The translations under genes were made by a program, and so were the position numbers. Of a stretch of 64,000 nucleotides of DNA, positions 54,210 through 62,200 are shown one piece after another (the stretch's first letter is position 1; each line of letters opens with the position of its first letter). The notes beneath the pieces were generated by a model, which ran no database searches, was not told where the DNA came from, and was given only the letters and a program-made list of their open reading frames with translations. Source of the DNA: Mesorhizobium shangrilense (GTDB lineage: Bacteria; Pseudomonadota; Alphaproteobacteria; Rhizobiales; Rhizobiaceae); assembly GCF_028826155.1 (NCBI RefSeq), contig NZ_JAQGPN010000001.1:1431501-1495500 (forward strand). Reading direction: 5' to 3'.

Positions 54210-55895
54210 ATGGCGGATTTCGTAGCGGTTCTGAGGAAGACACTGGATGGTCTGGGCGAGCCCACGCCGGAGATGCGCGAGCGCGTCTACGACAAGGCGC
54301 GCGCGACCGTTTCGGCCAAGCTTGCGGCGATCAATCCGGCTCCGCCGCCCGCCGTCGCCGAGCGCCAGACCAAGGCGCTTGAAGACGCCATTGCGATGGT
54401 GGAATCGGAATACGCCCCGGCCAAGCCGGCTTTCGATGATCCTCTGGAGGAACTCGAGAACGTCTTTGCGGCGCTGAAGGAAGGCAAGCCGATCGCGCCC
54501 GCGAAGGCTCCAGCAAGAACCTTGGCGACCCCGACGGTACCCAAGGCTGCGGCCCTCGAAGAGGCGCCAGCCGCGGCGGAGCCTGTTCCGGTCGACGCGA
54601 AACCTGAGGAAGACATGGCCTCTCCGCAACTGCGGGGACCATCAACTGACTTCCAGATTCGGGAGGAGCCGCCGCTCGTTGACGACGAGCCGCCGTTGCG
54701 GATGGAGGCGCCGCCTGCGATCAACGACGATGCGGATGTCTTCTTGGCTGACGATCGTCCCTTCGAGGACGACGTTTCGATTCCGCCGCACAAGCGCAGC
54801 TATCGCGGTGCGATAGCTGCCGTCGTCGCCCTCCTGATCGCCGCTGGCGCTGGATACGGCATCTGGTCGAACCGCGACGGATTGAGCGACATGCTCGGCT
54901 TCAACGGTGCGCCGTCCAGTCCCGAAGTACCGGCCGCGGATCAGCCGGAAACGCCTGCGTCGCAGGAGACGGATGTCGCCGAGGCGCCTCCTGCCGAGGC
55001 GCCGCAGCCGAATGGCCAGCCGGCGTCGCAGGACGAGCCTAAATTCACGCAGCGCCTCAACGCCGATGGGACCGAGATCGACGGCGGTCCGGCCGGCGGC
55101 GAGCAGACCTATGGCGAGGGAACCTCGGTTGCCGCGCTGACGGCGCCGGTCGCCGCAGATCAGCAGGCTACGACGCCTGCGGTCGGGGTGAGCGATGAGA
55201 CCGCTCCGACGCAGCCGGTCGATAGTCCGGCGCCTGGCGCCGTTCCGCCGTCAGCCGACGGCGCAACCCCCGGCGCTGTCGCCGGCATGCCGGCCACCGG
55301 CACGACGCCTCCTTCCGGCGACACGGCCTCCTCGTCACTGGCGGTAGGGCAGCGAGCGATCTTCTACGAGGAGCGCACCAATGTCGCGCAGGGCTCTGCC
55401 GAGCCCGGCACGATCGTGTGGTCGGAGGTGCAGGAATCGCCGGGCGGAGACCTGCCGCCCGAGCCGGCAATCCGCGCCGAGGCCACCATCCCGGGCAAGG
55501 AGATCCAGCTGCGGATGACGATCCGCCGCAACGGCGACAAAACGCTGCCGGCCAGCCACATCATCGAGATGATCTTCCTCACGCCTGACAATTTCGAGGG
55601 CGGCGGCATCGACAACGTTCTGCGCATCGCGCTCAAGGGCTCGGAACAGGACGCCGGCAGCCCGCTGATCGGCATTCCCGCCAAGATCGCGGACGGCTTC
55701 TTCCTGGTCGCGCTGAACGACAACAAGAACGAGATGGCAACCAACCTGGGCCTGCTTCAGCGGCAGAGCTGGATCGACATACCGATCGTCTACAAGAACG
55801 GCCGCCGCGCGCTCTTCACTATGGAAAAGGGCATCCCGGGCGAGAAGGTGTTCGACGCGACGCTGAAGGCCTGGGAACCGAAGACGGCCGGATAG
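54210..55895 (+). CDS. Membrane-anchored protein with proline-rich linker (unknown function)
   Basis: The 561-residue protein has a cytoplasmic N-terminus with helix-rich start (MADFVAVLRKTLDGLGEPTPEMRERVYDKARATV), acidic/proline-rich segments, one membrane helix (YRGAIAAVVALLIAAGAGYGIW, about 198-218), a long Ala/Pro/Glu-rich linker and a C-terminal globular domain (AIFYEERTNVAQGSAEPGTIVWSEV...LRIALKGSEQDAGSPLIGIPAKIADGFFLVAL) that is probably periplasmic. The family appears limited to Rhizobiales, next to purA; its role is unknown. It ends at a terminator shared with rpoH. Confidence 0.85.
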   Translation: MADFVAVLRKTLDGLGEPTPEMRERVYDKARATVSAKLAAINPAPPPAVAERQTKALEDAIAMVESEYAPAKPAFDDPLEELENVFAALKEGKPIAPAKAPARTLATPTVPKAAALEEAPAAAEPVPVDAKPEEDMASPQLRGPSTDFQIREEPPLVDDEPPLRMEAPPAINDDADVFLADDRPFEDDVSIPPHKRSYRGAIAAVVALLIAAGAGYGIWSNRDGLSDMLGFNGAPSSPEVPAADQPETPASQETDVAEAPPAEAPQPNGQPASQDEPKFTQRLNADGTEIDGGPAGGEQTYGEGTSVAALTAPVAADQQATTPAVGVSDETAPTQPVDSPAPGAVPPSADGATPGAVAGMPATGTTPPSGDTASSSLAVGQRAIFYEERTNVAQGSAEPGTIVWSEVQESPGGDLPPEPAIRAEATIPGKEIQLRMTIRRNGDKTLPASHIIEMIFLTPDNFEGGGIDNVLRIALKGSEQDAGSPLIGIPAKIADGFFLVALNDNKNEMATNLGLLQRQSWIDIPIVYKNGRRALFTMEKGIPGEKVFDATLKAWEPKTAG

Positions 55896-55923
55896 CAGCC
55901 CGCACCCAGTCCCGAAAGCAAAA

Positions 55924-55944
55924 CCGCCGCCCAATGGGCGGCGG
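55924..55944. terminator. Bidirectional hairpin terminator between convergent genes
   Basis: A 9-bp stem (CCGCCGCCC 55924-55932, GGGCGGCGG 55936-55944) with loop AAT has ACTTGTTT on one side and, read from the other strand, TTTTGCTTT. It can end both the unknown membrane-protein gene and rpoH. Confidence 0.8.
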
Positions 55945-55975
55945 ACTTGTTTCATGCGCGTGCAGTCATTTCTGC

Positions 55976-56884
55976 TTACTGAGGGCGAGCCTCGATGGTG
56001 CGCAGCGCCGAAGCCTGACGCTTGGCGGCGGCCTTCACCGCATCCTGCACCTTCTCGAAGGCGCGCACCTCGATCTGGCGCACGCGCTCGCGGCTGATGT
56101 CGAACTCCGTGGACAGCTCTTCCAGCGTCAACGGATCCTCGGACAGCCTGCGCGCCTCGAAGATGCGGCGTTCGCGGTCGTTGAGCACCGACAGGGCGCC
56201 CGCAAGCATGCCGCGCCGGTTCTCGAGCTCGTCCTGCTCGATCAGCATCTCTTCCTGGCTCTCGCTGTCATCGACCAGCCAGTCCTGCCATTCGCCTGAT
56301 TCGCCTTCGGTGGCGCGGATCGGAGCGTTCAACGACGCGTCGCCCGACAGGCGGCGGTTCATCGAGACGACTTCCTCTTCGCTTACGTTGAGGCGGGTGG
56401 CGATCTCGGTGATCTGCTCGGGCTTCAGGTCGCCGTCGTCCAGCGCCTGGATCTTGCCCTTCACCTTGCGCAGATTGAAGAACAGCCGCTTCTGGTTGGC
56501 GGTCGTTCCCATCTTCACCAGGCTCCACGAGCGCAGGATGTATTCCTGAATCGAGGCCTTGATCCACCACATGGCGTAGGTCGCCAGGCGGAAGCCGCGC
56601 TCCGGTTCGAACTTCTTCACGGCCTGCATGAGGCCGACATTGCCTTCCGAGATCACCTCGCCGATGGGCAGGCCATAGCCGCGATAGCCCATCGCGATCT
56701 TGGCGACGAGACGCAGATGGCTGGTGACGAGCTTGTGCGCCGCGTTGGTGTCCTGATGCTCCGCGTACCGCTTGGCGAGCATGTACTCTTCCTGCGGCTG
56801 GAGCATCGGAAAGCGGCGGATTTCTTCCAGGTAGCGGCTGAGGCCGCCTTCGCCGGAAACGATACTGGGTAGTGACTGGGCCAT
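55976..56884 (-). CDS. rpoH: RNA polymerase sigma-32 factor RpoH
   Basis: The 302-residue protein has sigma-32 regions 2 (AAHKLVTSHLRLVAKIAMGYRGYGLPIGEVISEGNVGLMQAVKKFEPERGFRLATYAMWWIKA), 3 with the RpoH box (NQKRLFFNLRKVKGK) and 4 (LEELSTEFDISRERVRQIEVRAFEKVQ), here cited by landmarks. It controls heat-shock genes. GAGGAGGG lies 6-9 nt before ATG 56884. Rhizobia often have two rpoH genes; only one lies here. Confidence 0.97.
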   Translation of the reverse strand: MAQSLPSIVSGEGGLSRYLEEIRRFPMLQPQEEYMLAKRYAEHQDTNAAHKLVTSHLRLVAKIAMGYRGYGLPIGEVISEGNVGLMQAVKKFEPERGFRLATYAMWWIKASIQEYILRSWSLVKMGTTANQKRLFFNLRKVKGKIQALDDGDLKPEQITEIATRLNVSEEEVVSMNRRLSGDASLNAPIRATEGESGEWQDWLVDDSESQEEMLIEQDELENRRGMLAGALSVLNDRERRIFEARRLSEDPLTLEELSTEFDISRERVRQIEVRAFEKVQDAVKAAAKRQASALRTIEARPQ

Positions 56885-57061
56885 AAAGCACCCTCCTCTC
56901 TCTATTCATGCCCCCTGAATGAGGCGGGCATATGCCGTCGCACCCCAACGTGGCTGCGAGCTTGAACGGCAACCTGCTTATATGGGAACAAAACAGGAAA
57001 ATCAAGCAAATTGTTCAAGCCGGAACAGATTGCACGCCGACCCGAACAAGCGCCAGTCAAA

Positions 57062-58069
57062 CTATTTTGACGTCGGATCAAGTTTCCGAAAGCTGTCGAC
57101 CAGTAGCGCCATGTCTGCGGGCAGGGGGGATTCGAACCGCATGACCTGATCCTGCGTCGGATGGCGGAAGGCCAGCAGGCGGGCATGAAGCGCCTGACGG
57201 GGAAACGCCCTGGTCAGCGTCTGCAGCGGCTCGGGCAGCCGGTTGGCCTTGGTCCTGAACCCGACGCCATATTCGGGGTCGCCGATCAGAGGATGCCCAA
57301 TATGCGTCAAGTGCACCCGGATCTGATGCGTCCGCCCCGTTTCCAGCCGGCACTCCAGCAGCGACGCCGTCACCTGGTCTACCGCGCCGAACCTTTCCTT
57401 CACGACAAAGTGTGTGACGGCATGCCTAGCGTCCTCGCGGCTCGCACTCACCACAGCTCGCTGGGTGCGGTCACGCGTGCCGCGGCCAAGGGGCGCGTCG
57501 ATGACGCCCTTGTCCCGGTTCGGCGTGCCCCAGACGAGCGCTGTGTAGGCGCGCTCGAGTTCTCCCTCGCGGCCATGATCGGCGAAGGCGTCGGCCAGGG
57601 CGCGATGCGCAGTGTCCGTCTTGGCCACGACCATGACGCCGCTGGTGTCCTTGTCGAGCCGGTGCACGATGCCCGGCCGTCGAACGCCGCCGATGCCGGA
57701 CAGGCTGTCGCCGCAATGATGGATCAACGCGTTGACCAGCGTGCCGGTCCAGTTGCCTGCTCCCGGGTGCACGACCAGTCCGGCAGGCTTGTCGAGGACG
57801 ATCAATTGATCGTCCTCGTAGATGACGGCGAGGGGGATGTCCTCGCCCAGCGGTTCGGCGGGCTCCGGCTCCGGCAGCGCCACCTCCGCGCGCTCGCCTG
57901 CCTGCACGCGACGCTTGGTCTCGGCTACCACCTCGCCGTCCACCCGCACCGCCCCCTGGCGGATCAACTGCTGGACACGGTTGCGCGAGAAATCGTCGCC
58001 GAGCGCCGACGCTAGCCATTGGTCGAGACGCTGGCCGGCGGCGGTCGGTTCGGCCGTGACCACTTTCAT
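57062..58069 (-). CDS. rluD: 23S rRNA pseudouridine synthase RluD family
   Basis: The 335-residue protein has an N-terminal S4 domain (QRLDQWLASALGDDFSRNRVQQLIRQGAVRVDG) and the RluA-type catalytic core with the Asp in IVHRLDKDTSGVMVVAK and the RTHQIRVHLTHIGHPLIGDPEYG segment. It makes pseudouridine in 23S rRNA helix 69. ATG 58069 has GAAGG upstream; the frame stays open to ATG 58102. It is divergent from the next small gene. Confidence 0.93.
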   Translation of the reverse strand: MKVVTAEPTAAGQRLDQWLASALGDDFSRNRVQQLIRQGAVRVDGEVVAETKRRVQAGERAEVALPEPEPAEPLGEDIPLAVIYEDDQLIVLDKPAGLVVHPGAGNWTGTLVNALIHHCGDSLSGIGGVRRPGIVHRLDKDTSGVMVVAKTDTAHRALADAFADHGREGELERAYTALVWGTPNRDKGVIDAPLGRGTRDRTQRAVVSASREDARHAVTHFVVKERFGAVDQVTASLLECRLETGRTHQIRVHLTHIGHPLIGDPEYGVGFRTKANRLPEPLQTLTRAFPRQALHARLLAFRHPTQDQVMRFESPLPADMALLVDSFRKLDPTSK

Positions 58070-58126
58070 TGGGCTTGCGCCTTCGCTATCAGGATCGTCC
58101 ATGGGAATGCAGATGTGAGTTCAGGA

Positions 58127-58510
58127 ATGTCAGGGCCGGTCATCGACGACAACCAGGAAAAGCCGCTCGACCCGGCGACCGAACGCGTGCGCCGCAAGCT
58201 TGTGCGCTTCGTCGCGATCAATCTGGGCCTCTTGTTCGCGGCTGTTATCGTCGTGATGGGCGCCGTTGTCTACAAGTCGATGAAGGAGAGTGCGCCGCCG
58301 CCCGTCGCCGCTTCGGATGTTGCCGTTCCCACGGGCGAGATGATCGAGGCCACCATCTCGGTTCCCGCAGGGGCGCGCATTGTGTCGCAGTCCCTCTTCG
58401 GCAACCGCGTGTCGCTCGAACTCGAACTGCCCAATGCCGCGCGTGAGATCCTGGTCTACGATTTTGGCGAGCGGCGCATCATCGCTCGCCTGCACGTGGA
58501 ACCGGAGTGA
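58127..58510 (+). CDS. Small membrane-anchored protein of unknown function
   Basis: The 127-residue protein has a charged N-terminus, one membrane helix (FVAINLGLLFAAVIVVMGAVVY, about 28-49) and a soluble C-terminal beta-rich part (GARIVSQSLFGNRVSLELELPNAAREILVYDFGERRIIARL). Many rhizobia carry such a gene beside rluD (recalled, not checked). It overlaps the next gene by 4 nt (GTGA), so the two are translationally coupled. A GTG at 58115 is another possible start. Confidence 0.82.
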   Translation: MSGPVIDDNQEKPLDPATERVRRKLVRFVAINLGLLFAAVIVVMGAVVYKSMKESAPPPVAASDVAVPTGEMIEATISVPAGARIVSQSLFGNRVSLELELPNAAREILVYDFGERRIIARLHVEPE

Positions 58511-58935
58511 GCCAGTCGCGTCGCGAAACCGGCGATCGCCGCCGCATCGCGACGCTCGCAGTCGTCGTCGCCGACTATGACGAGGCGATCGCGTGGTACA
58601 CCGGCAAGCTCGGCTTCAGCCTCCTGGAAGACGTGCCGCTCGGCGAGGACAAGCGGTGGGTGACGGTGTCTCCCGGCAAGGGCGGCGCCCGGCTGCTGCT
58701 CGCCAAGGCCGCCGACGCGAATCAGCGGGCCGCGGTCGGCAAGCAGGCCGGCGGCCGTGTGTTCCTGTTCCTGGAGACCGACGACTTCGCGCGCGATCAC
58801 GCGGCGATGCTCGCGGCGGGCGTGGACTTCCGCGAGGAACCACGGCGCGAGGCGTATGGCACGGTTGCGGTGTTCGGCGATCTCTACGGAAATCTGTGGG
58901 ACCTGATCGAACCTGTGAAAACAACCGAAGAATGA
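58507..58935 (+). CDS. VOC-family (glyoxalase-like) protein
   Basis: The 142-residue protein has the two-repeat vicinal oxygen chelate fold (IATLAVVVADYDEAIAWYTGKLGFSLLEDVPLGEDKRWVTVSP; GRVFLFLETDDFARDHAAMLAAGVDFREEPRREAYGTVAVFGDLYGNLWDLIEP). The EPRxExYGTVAVFxDxxGNxWDL ending is common to uncharacterised members. The reaction is unknown. It starts at GTG 58507 inside the preceding stop codon region. Confidence 0.9.
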   Translation: MSQSRRETGDRRRIATLAVVVADYDEAIAWYTGKLGFSLLEDVPLGEDKRWVTVSPGKGGARLLLAKAADANQRAAVGKQAGGRVFLFLETDDFARDHAAMLAAGVDFREEPRREAYGTVAVFGDLYGNLWDLIEPVKTTEE

Positions 58936-58979
58936 CGGTTGCAATTTCCCGAACCGCAGACTATGTGAGCGCATCGGCT

Positions 58980-59054
58980 GCGCCCATCGTCTAGCGGTCA
59001 GGACGGCGCCCTCTCACGGCGCAAACAGGGGTTCGATTCCCCTTGGGCGTACCA
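58980..59054 (+). tRNA. tRNA-Glu (CTC)
   Basis: The 75-nt sequence includes an encoded CCA. The acceptor stem pairs GCGCCCA with TGGGCGT (one G-T pair), the anticodon loop reads CCTCTCACG around anticodon CTC, and the T arm has GGTTCGATTCC. The phage-derived module starts right after it, so its 3' end is a likely integration site. Confidence 0.95.
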
Positions 59055-59376
59055 ATATTTTCAAGTACTTAGCCTTACTACCTTCTCCCCGTCGAATATC
59101 CATCAAATAAACAACTGCGAACGCTTGCGCCAAACGGTGAACCGGCGCTCGGCTTATCGCGCAGCAACGAACACCGCTGGCCTGTTGTTTGGCCGGGTGT
59201 GTTCTCTGTGCCACAACCGGCAACATTGTTGTGCCAGACAGAGTGTTCGCGGTTGTTCACAGCCGCACGAGAAAGTTCGAGACGGTAAATTTACTCAATA
59301 AGATCAAATAGTTATTAGGTTGAACGGCTCTCCTCTCCAGCTTATGACCGATGCGGACAACTTGGAGATGGACTGC
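59055..59376. other. AT-richer junction with nested inverted repeats
   Basis: No gene is supported between the tRNA and the first phage gene. Two adjacent nested hairpins are visible: GAACAC 59169-59174 pairing with GTGTTC 59199-59204, with inner GGCC 59179-59182 and 59191-59194; and CTCTGT 59204-59209 with ACAGAG 59238-59243, with inner CACAAC 59212-59217 and GTTGTG 59228-59233. They may form part of an attachment or regulatory region. Confidence 0.5.
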
Positions 59377-59733
59377 ATGACCGACGAACCTGCCCTCAAG
59401 CCTGAAGCCCGCATCGTTTCCTCGAAGCCGCGCTCGATGACCGTCGCGCTGGATCACCCTGTCGAATTCGACGGCACGCTCTACGAAAGCGTGACCATCC
59501 GTCGTGTCACCGGCAAGGAGGTCGATGAGTTCATCCGCGCCAGTGCCGGGCTAAAGGAAGGCGAGCGCCAGCCGCAGCTTCCGGTCCTCGATTTTCCCCG
59601 CGAAGTGTACGACGAGATGGACGATGACGACCGCCTGCGGGTGGAGGAGGCCCTCCTCCCTTTTTTGCCCCGTCGGTTGACGCTGGGGGCCGCGTTAGTC
59701 CGCGAGACGTCCGCCACTACGTCCGAACAGTAG
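59377..59733 (+). CDS. Phage tail assembly chaperone (gpE-like, Phage_TAC_7)
   Basis: The 118-residue protein resembles phage tail chaperones of the P2 gpE/Mu gp41 group: VALDHPVEFDGTLYESVTIRRVTGKEVDEFIRA near the start and an acidic C-terminal half. Such proteins hold the tape measure protein during tail assembly. ATG 59377 has GGAG about 10 nt upstream; ATG 59344 and 59320 are in frame. Within its 3' part lies a T_TTT_TTG slippery site from which a -1 extension of about 70 residues can be made. No tail tube or sheath gene precedes it. Confidence 0.8.
   Translation: MTDEPALKPEARIVSSKPRSMTVALDHPVEFDGTLYESVTIRRVTGKEVDEFIRASAGLKEGERQPQLPVLDFPREVYDEMDDDDRLRVEEALLPFLPRRLTLGAALVRETSATTSEQ
59661..59667 (+). 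other. Programmed -1 frameshift slippery site T_TTT_TTG
   Basis: In the chaperone frame the codons are CCT TTT TTG, giving heptamer TTTTTTG at 59661-59667. I recall the same heptamer from the P2 tail E/E+E' frameshift. After a -1 slip the frame continues without stops to 59876. This is a strong match to the conserved tail-chaperone frameshift. Confidence 0.85.
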
Positions 59734-59876
59734 CCCGCCGCTATAGCACGCCGATTCCGGACGTCCTGGAAATGGACTGGCTGGAAATCATCGAACACGC
59801 GCTCGCGGCGCAGCACGAGGAGTACCTGGAAACGGTGTTCCGCGTGAGGCTGGCCGGCGCCAAACTCATCGGGTGA
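59667..59876 (+). CDS. Tail chaperone -1 frameshift extension (gpE'-like)
   Basis: From the slip site the -1 frame reads about 69 residues, including SPRDVRHYVRTVARRYSTPIPDVLEMDWLEIIEHAL, overlapping the end of the first frame and running to TGA 59874-59876. The TxxxVLxMDWxExxxH region matches the short P2-type gpE' proteins. Internal ATG 59772 could give a separate 34-residue peptide, but the fusion of about 166 residues is the expected product. The tape measure gene starts 4 nt later. Confidence 0.75.
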   Translation, partial: APSVDAGGRVSPRDVRHYVRTVARRYSTPIPDVLEMDWLEIIEHALAAQHEEYLETVFRVRLAGAKLIG

Positions 59877-59880
59877 ATGA

Positions 59881-62019
59881 ATGGCCAGGACGCTTGTAGG
59901 CCAATTAGTCATAAAGCTTCGCTCCGAGGGACTGGGCGAAGCCGACAAGGTGACGCGCACAATGCGCGACATCGAAACTGCTGCGAGCGCCCTCGGAAAG
60001 ATGCGTTCCGGTGATTGGGGAGCGGCTTTCGGCAAGCAGTTGGCTCAGTTGAAGGCGACGCCTGCCGAGCTCGAAGCGATCCGGCGCTCCTGGGGCGCGC
60101 TGCACGCTGATTTCGACAGCAAGAATGTCGCTGCAGCGCTGCGCAAGCAAAGCATCTCCACGTGGAAGGCAGCCACTGTCTCACACCTGGCGACAGTACG
60201 GGCCGAGGCGCAGGAGACCGAAAAGCGCATTCTGGCCATGAACCGCAGCATTGGCATGGGGCTCAAACCCTTCATGGTGATGGGAGGCGCCTACACAGGC
60301 GCGTACATGAGCGGCGTCCTGGGTCGTGAGGCGCTGATTTCCGCTTCGAATGAACGCCGGGTGGAAGCGGAAGCAAAATACGCCGGCCTGTCGTCCGATG
60401 AACGCGGCAAGATCGATACACGGGCTGATGATCTGTCCGGCCGCTTTCGGCTCTCCAAATCCCAAATCTACGAGGTGATGAAAGAGGCATCGCTGTCGAT
60501 GCCTTCAACAGATGCGGCCCTGGCCGTCTCCGAAGAGATGGCGAAGGCCTATCTGGTCCTGTCCAACGTGATGGGACCGGAGGGCGCGATTGCCGGTCTC
60601 CGGCAGTTCAACAAAGCGCTCGACAATATCGAACGCGTTACACCCGACGAGTATCGGTTTGGCATCGAGAACTACCTGAAAGCCCAGCAGGTCGTTGGGA
60701 AGGATATGGACCCGACCGCCTTCGCGGAGGCCATCAAATTTGCCCGGGCGGGCGGCAAGGTCTTCGGCGACGATTTTCTATTCAAATGGCTGCCCATGCT
60801 CATCGCCGAAAGCGGCGGCTCTGATAGCGGCACCCAACTGCGGGCTGCGTTCGATCAGTTCATTGTCGGACGTGCGTCCAAGAAGGCCCTCGGCGAGCAG
60901 AAGGCCTTGGGTCTCCGCGACGATGCTGGGCGGCTCCTCAACCAGGAAAAGTTCACGGAAAATCCCCTGACGTGGATTTGGGACACAATGTTGCCCAAGC
61001 TGCGCGAGCGGGGCGTCGACACTGAAAATGAGACCGAGCTGGCGCGCGTCGTTGGCCAGCTCACGAACAACCGTTTGTCCTCCGACCTCATCCTTCGGGC
61101 AATCCTCTCCATGCAGCAGTATCGCCGCCTGGTCGAGGGGCGCTTACCGAACGCGCTCGGGCTCGATGCGGCCGACAAGATCCAGATCGACAATCCCTTC
61201 GCGGCTTGGGAGGGCTTCAAATCCAGCCTCGAAAACCTGTCGGCAGCGGTGTTGCCGATGTCATCCATCACCAGCGGGCTCAACAGCCTCGCCGATGGCA
61301 TCAACGCCTTCCAGAAACGCATTCGGGAAGGCGACCCTACCATCACCTATGGCGCTGCTGCCGCGGCTGGGGCTGGAGGCCTCTGGACCACCTACAAGGT
61401 CACTACGGCGATAACGGGCCTCATATCCGCCGGCACAAACCTCAATCTGGCGGCAACCGCGTTGCAGCGTGCAGCAGTCCTGCAGGCCGGCGGGGACATC
61501 GCAGACGTCGGAGGGACCGGGAAGAAGAAAGGGCTGTTCGGCTTCATCACCGACCCACGCGTAATGGCGGCCGTGGCCGCGGCCTTGTCCGCTCAGAAGA
61601 TCGTCACCGACTTCTCGGCGTCCAATGCCAAGGATCAGAAAGGACCGCCTCCGAACTACTACGAGCACCCCGAAGCCGCTGTGAACGCCGCGAACGCACA
61701 CCGCTTTCACGGGGTTGCTTTCGAAGGCGGTATGCACCGCGCCGGACTTGGCGCCGGCCCGATGCCAGGCATTGAGAGCGCTCTCACGGATCTCGACAAT
61801 CTCCGCGCTAAGGCGGCCCAGACAGGCAGCGATGTAGAGACCTCGCTCGGCGTTACCGTGCGGCCGGACATCGACAGCTCAGCGATCGACACCTTGATTT
61901 CTAAGGTGCGCACGGCCCTGTCGGAGTTGCAACGGCTCGGATCTGCAATTTCAGACGCGAACGACAACACCGACCGCCAGCTACGCCGCGCCATGGTGGA
62001 CTACGGAGTGTCGCCATGA
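59881..62019 (+). CDS. Phage tail tape-measure-like protein
   Basis: The 712-residue protein follows the tail chaperone directly, as tape measure genes do. It is rich in helices (REALISASNERRVEAEAKYAGLSSDERGKID), has glycine/alanine-rich hydrophobic segments in the centre and C-terminal third (ITYGAAAAAGAGGLW, MAAVAAALSAQ), and ends with another helical stretch. If it is the ruler, 712 residues would mean a tail of roughly 100 nm by the general rule of 0.15 nm per residue; this is an estimate. Its stop overlaps the next start (ATGA). Confidence 0.8.
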   Translation: MARTLVGQLVIKLRSEGLGEADKVTRTMRDIETAASALGKMRSGDWGAAFGKQLAQLKATPAELEAIRRSWGALHADFDSKNVAAALRKQSISTWKAATVSHLATVRAEAQETEKRILAMNRSIGMGLKPFMVMGGAYTGAYMSGVLGREALISASNERRVEAEAKYAGLSSDERGKIDTRADDLSGRFRLSKSQIYEVMKEASLSMPSTDAALAVSEEMAKAYLVLSNVMGPEGAIAGLRQFNKALDNIERVTPDEYRFGIENYLKAQQVVGKDMDPTAFAEAIKFARAGGKVFGDDFLFKWLPMLIAESGGSDSGTQLRAAFDQFIVGRASKKALGEQKALGLRDDAGRLLNQEKFTENPLTWIWDTMLPKLRERGVDTENETELARVVGQLTNNRLSSDLILRAILSMQQYRRLVEGRLPNALGLDAADKIQIDNPFAAWEGFKSSLENLSAAVLPMSSITSGLNSLADGINAFQKRIREGDPTITYGAAAAAGAGGLWTTYKVTTAITGLISAGTNLNLAATALQRAAVLQAGGDIADVGGTGKKKGLFGFITDPRVMAAVAAALSAQKIVTDFSASNAKDQKGPPPNYYEHPEAAVNAANAHRFHGVAFEGGMHRAGLGAGPMPGIESALTDLDNLRAKAAQTGSDVETSLGVTVRPDIDSSAIDTLISKVRTALSELQRLGSAISDANDNTDRQLRRAMVDYGVSP

Positions 62020-62183
62020 TCGGCGCCCTGGACATCCTTGCCACCGTCATCGGCGCCGCCCTGCTCTACGGCACATTCAGCCGCGGAAAATGGGACCGTG
62101 CGAACGCGCTGGCCTACAGCCTCTGCGCCCTCGGCGTGACGTGGCTGCTCATCCGCCTTTGGGCGCCGCAAATCCCTCTTTGA
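62016..62183 (+). CDS. Small two-helix membrane protein in phage module
   Basis: A 55-residue frame from ATG 62016 reads MIGALDILATVIGAALLYGT, then SRGKWDRANALAYSLCALGVTWLLIRLWAP. It has two hydrophobic segments with a short basic loop. It overlaps the tape-measure gene by 4 nt and precedes the protease gene by 17 nt. A holin-like or membrane-anchoring role is possible, but no homologue is recognised. Confidence 0.7.
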   Translation: MIGALDILATVIGAALLYGTFSRGKWDRANALAYSLCALGVTWLLIRLWAPQIPL

Positions 62184-62200
62184 TCGAACTGGAGAATTCG

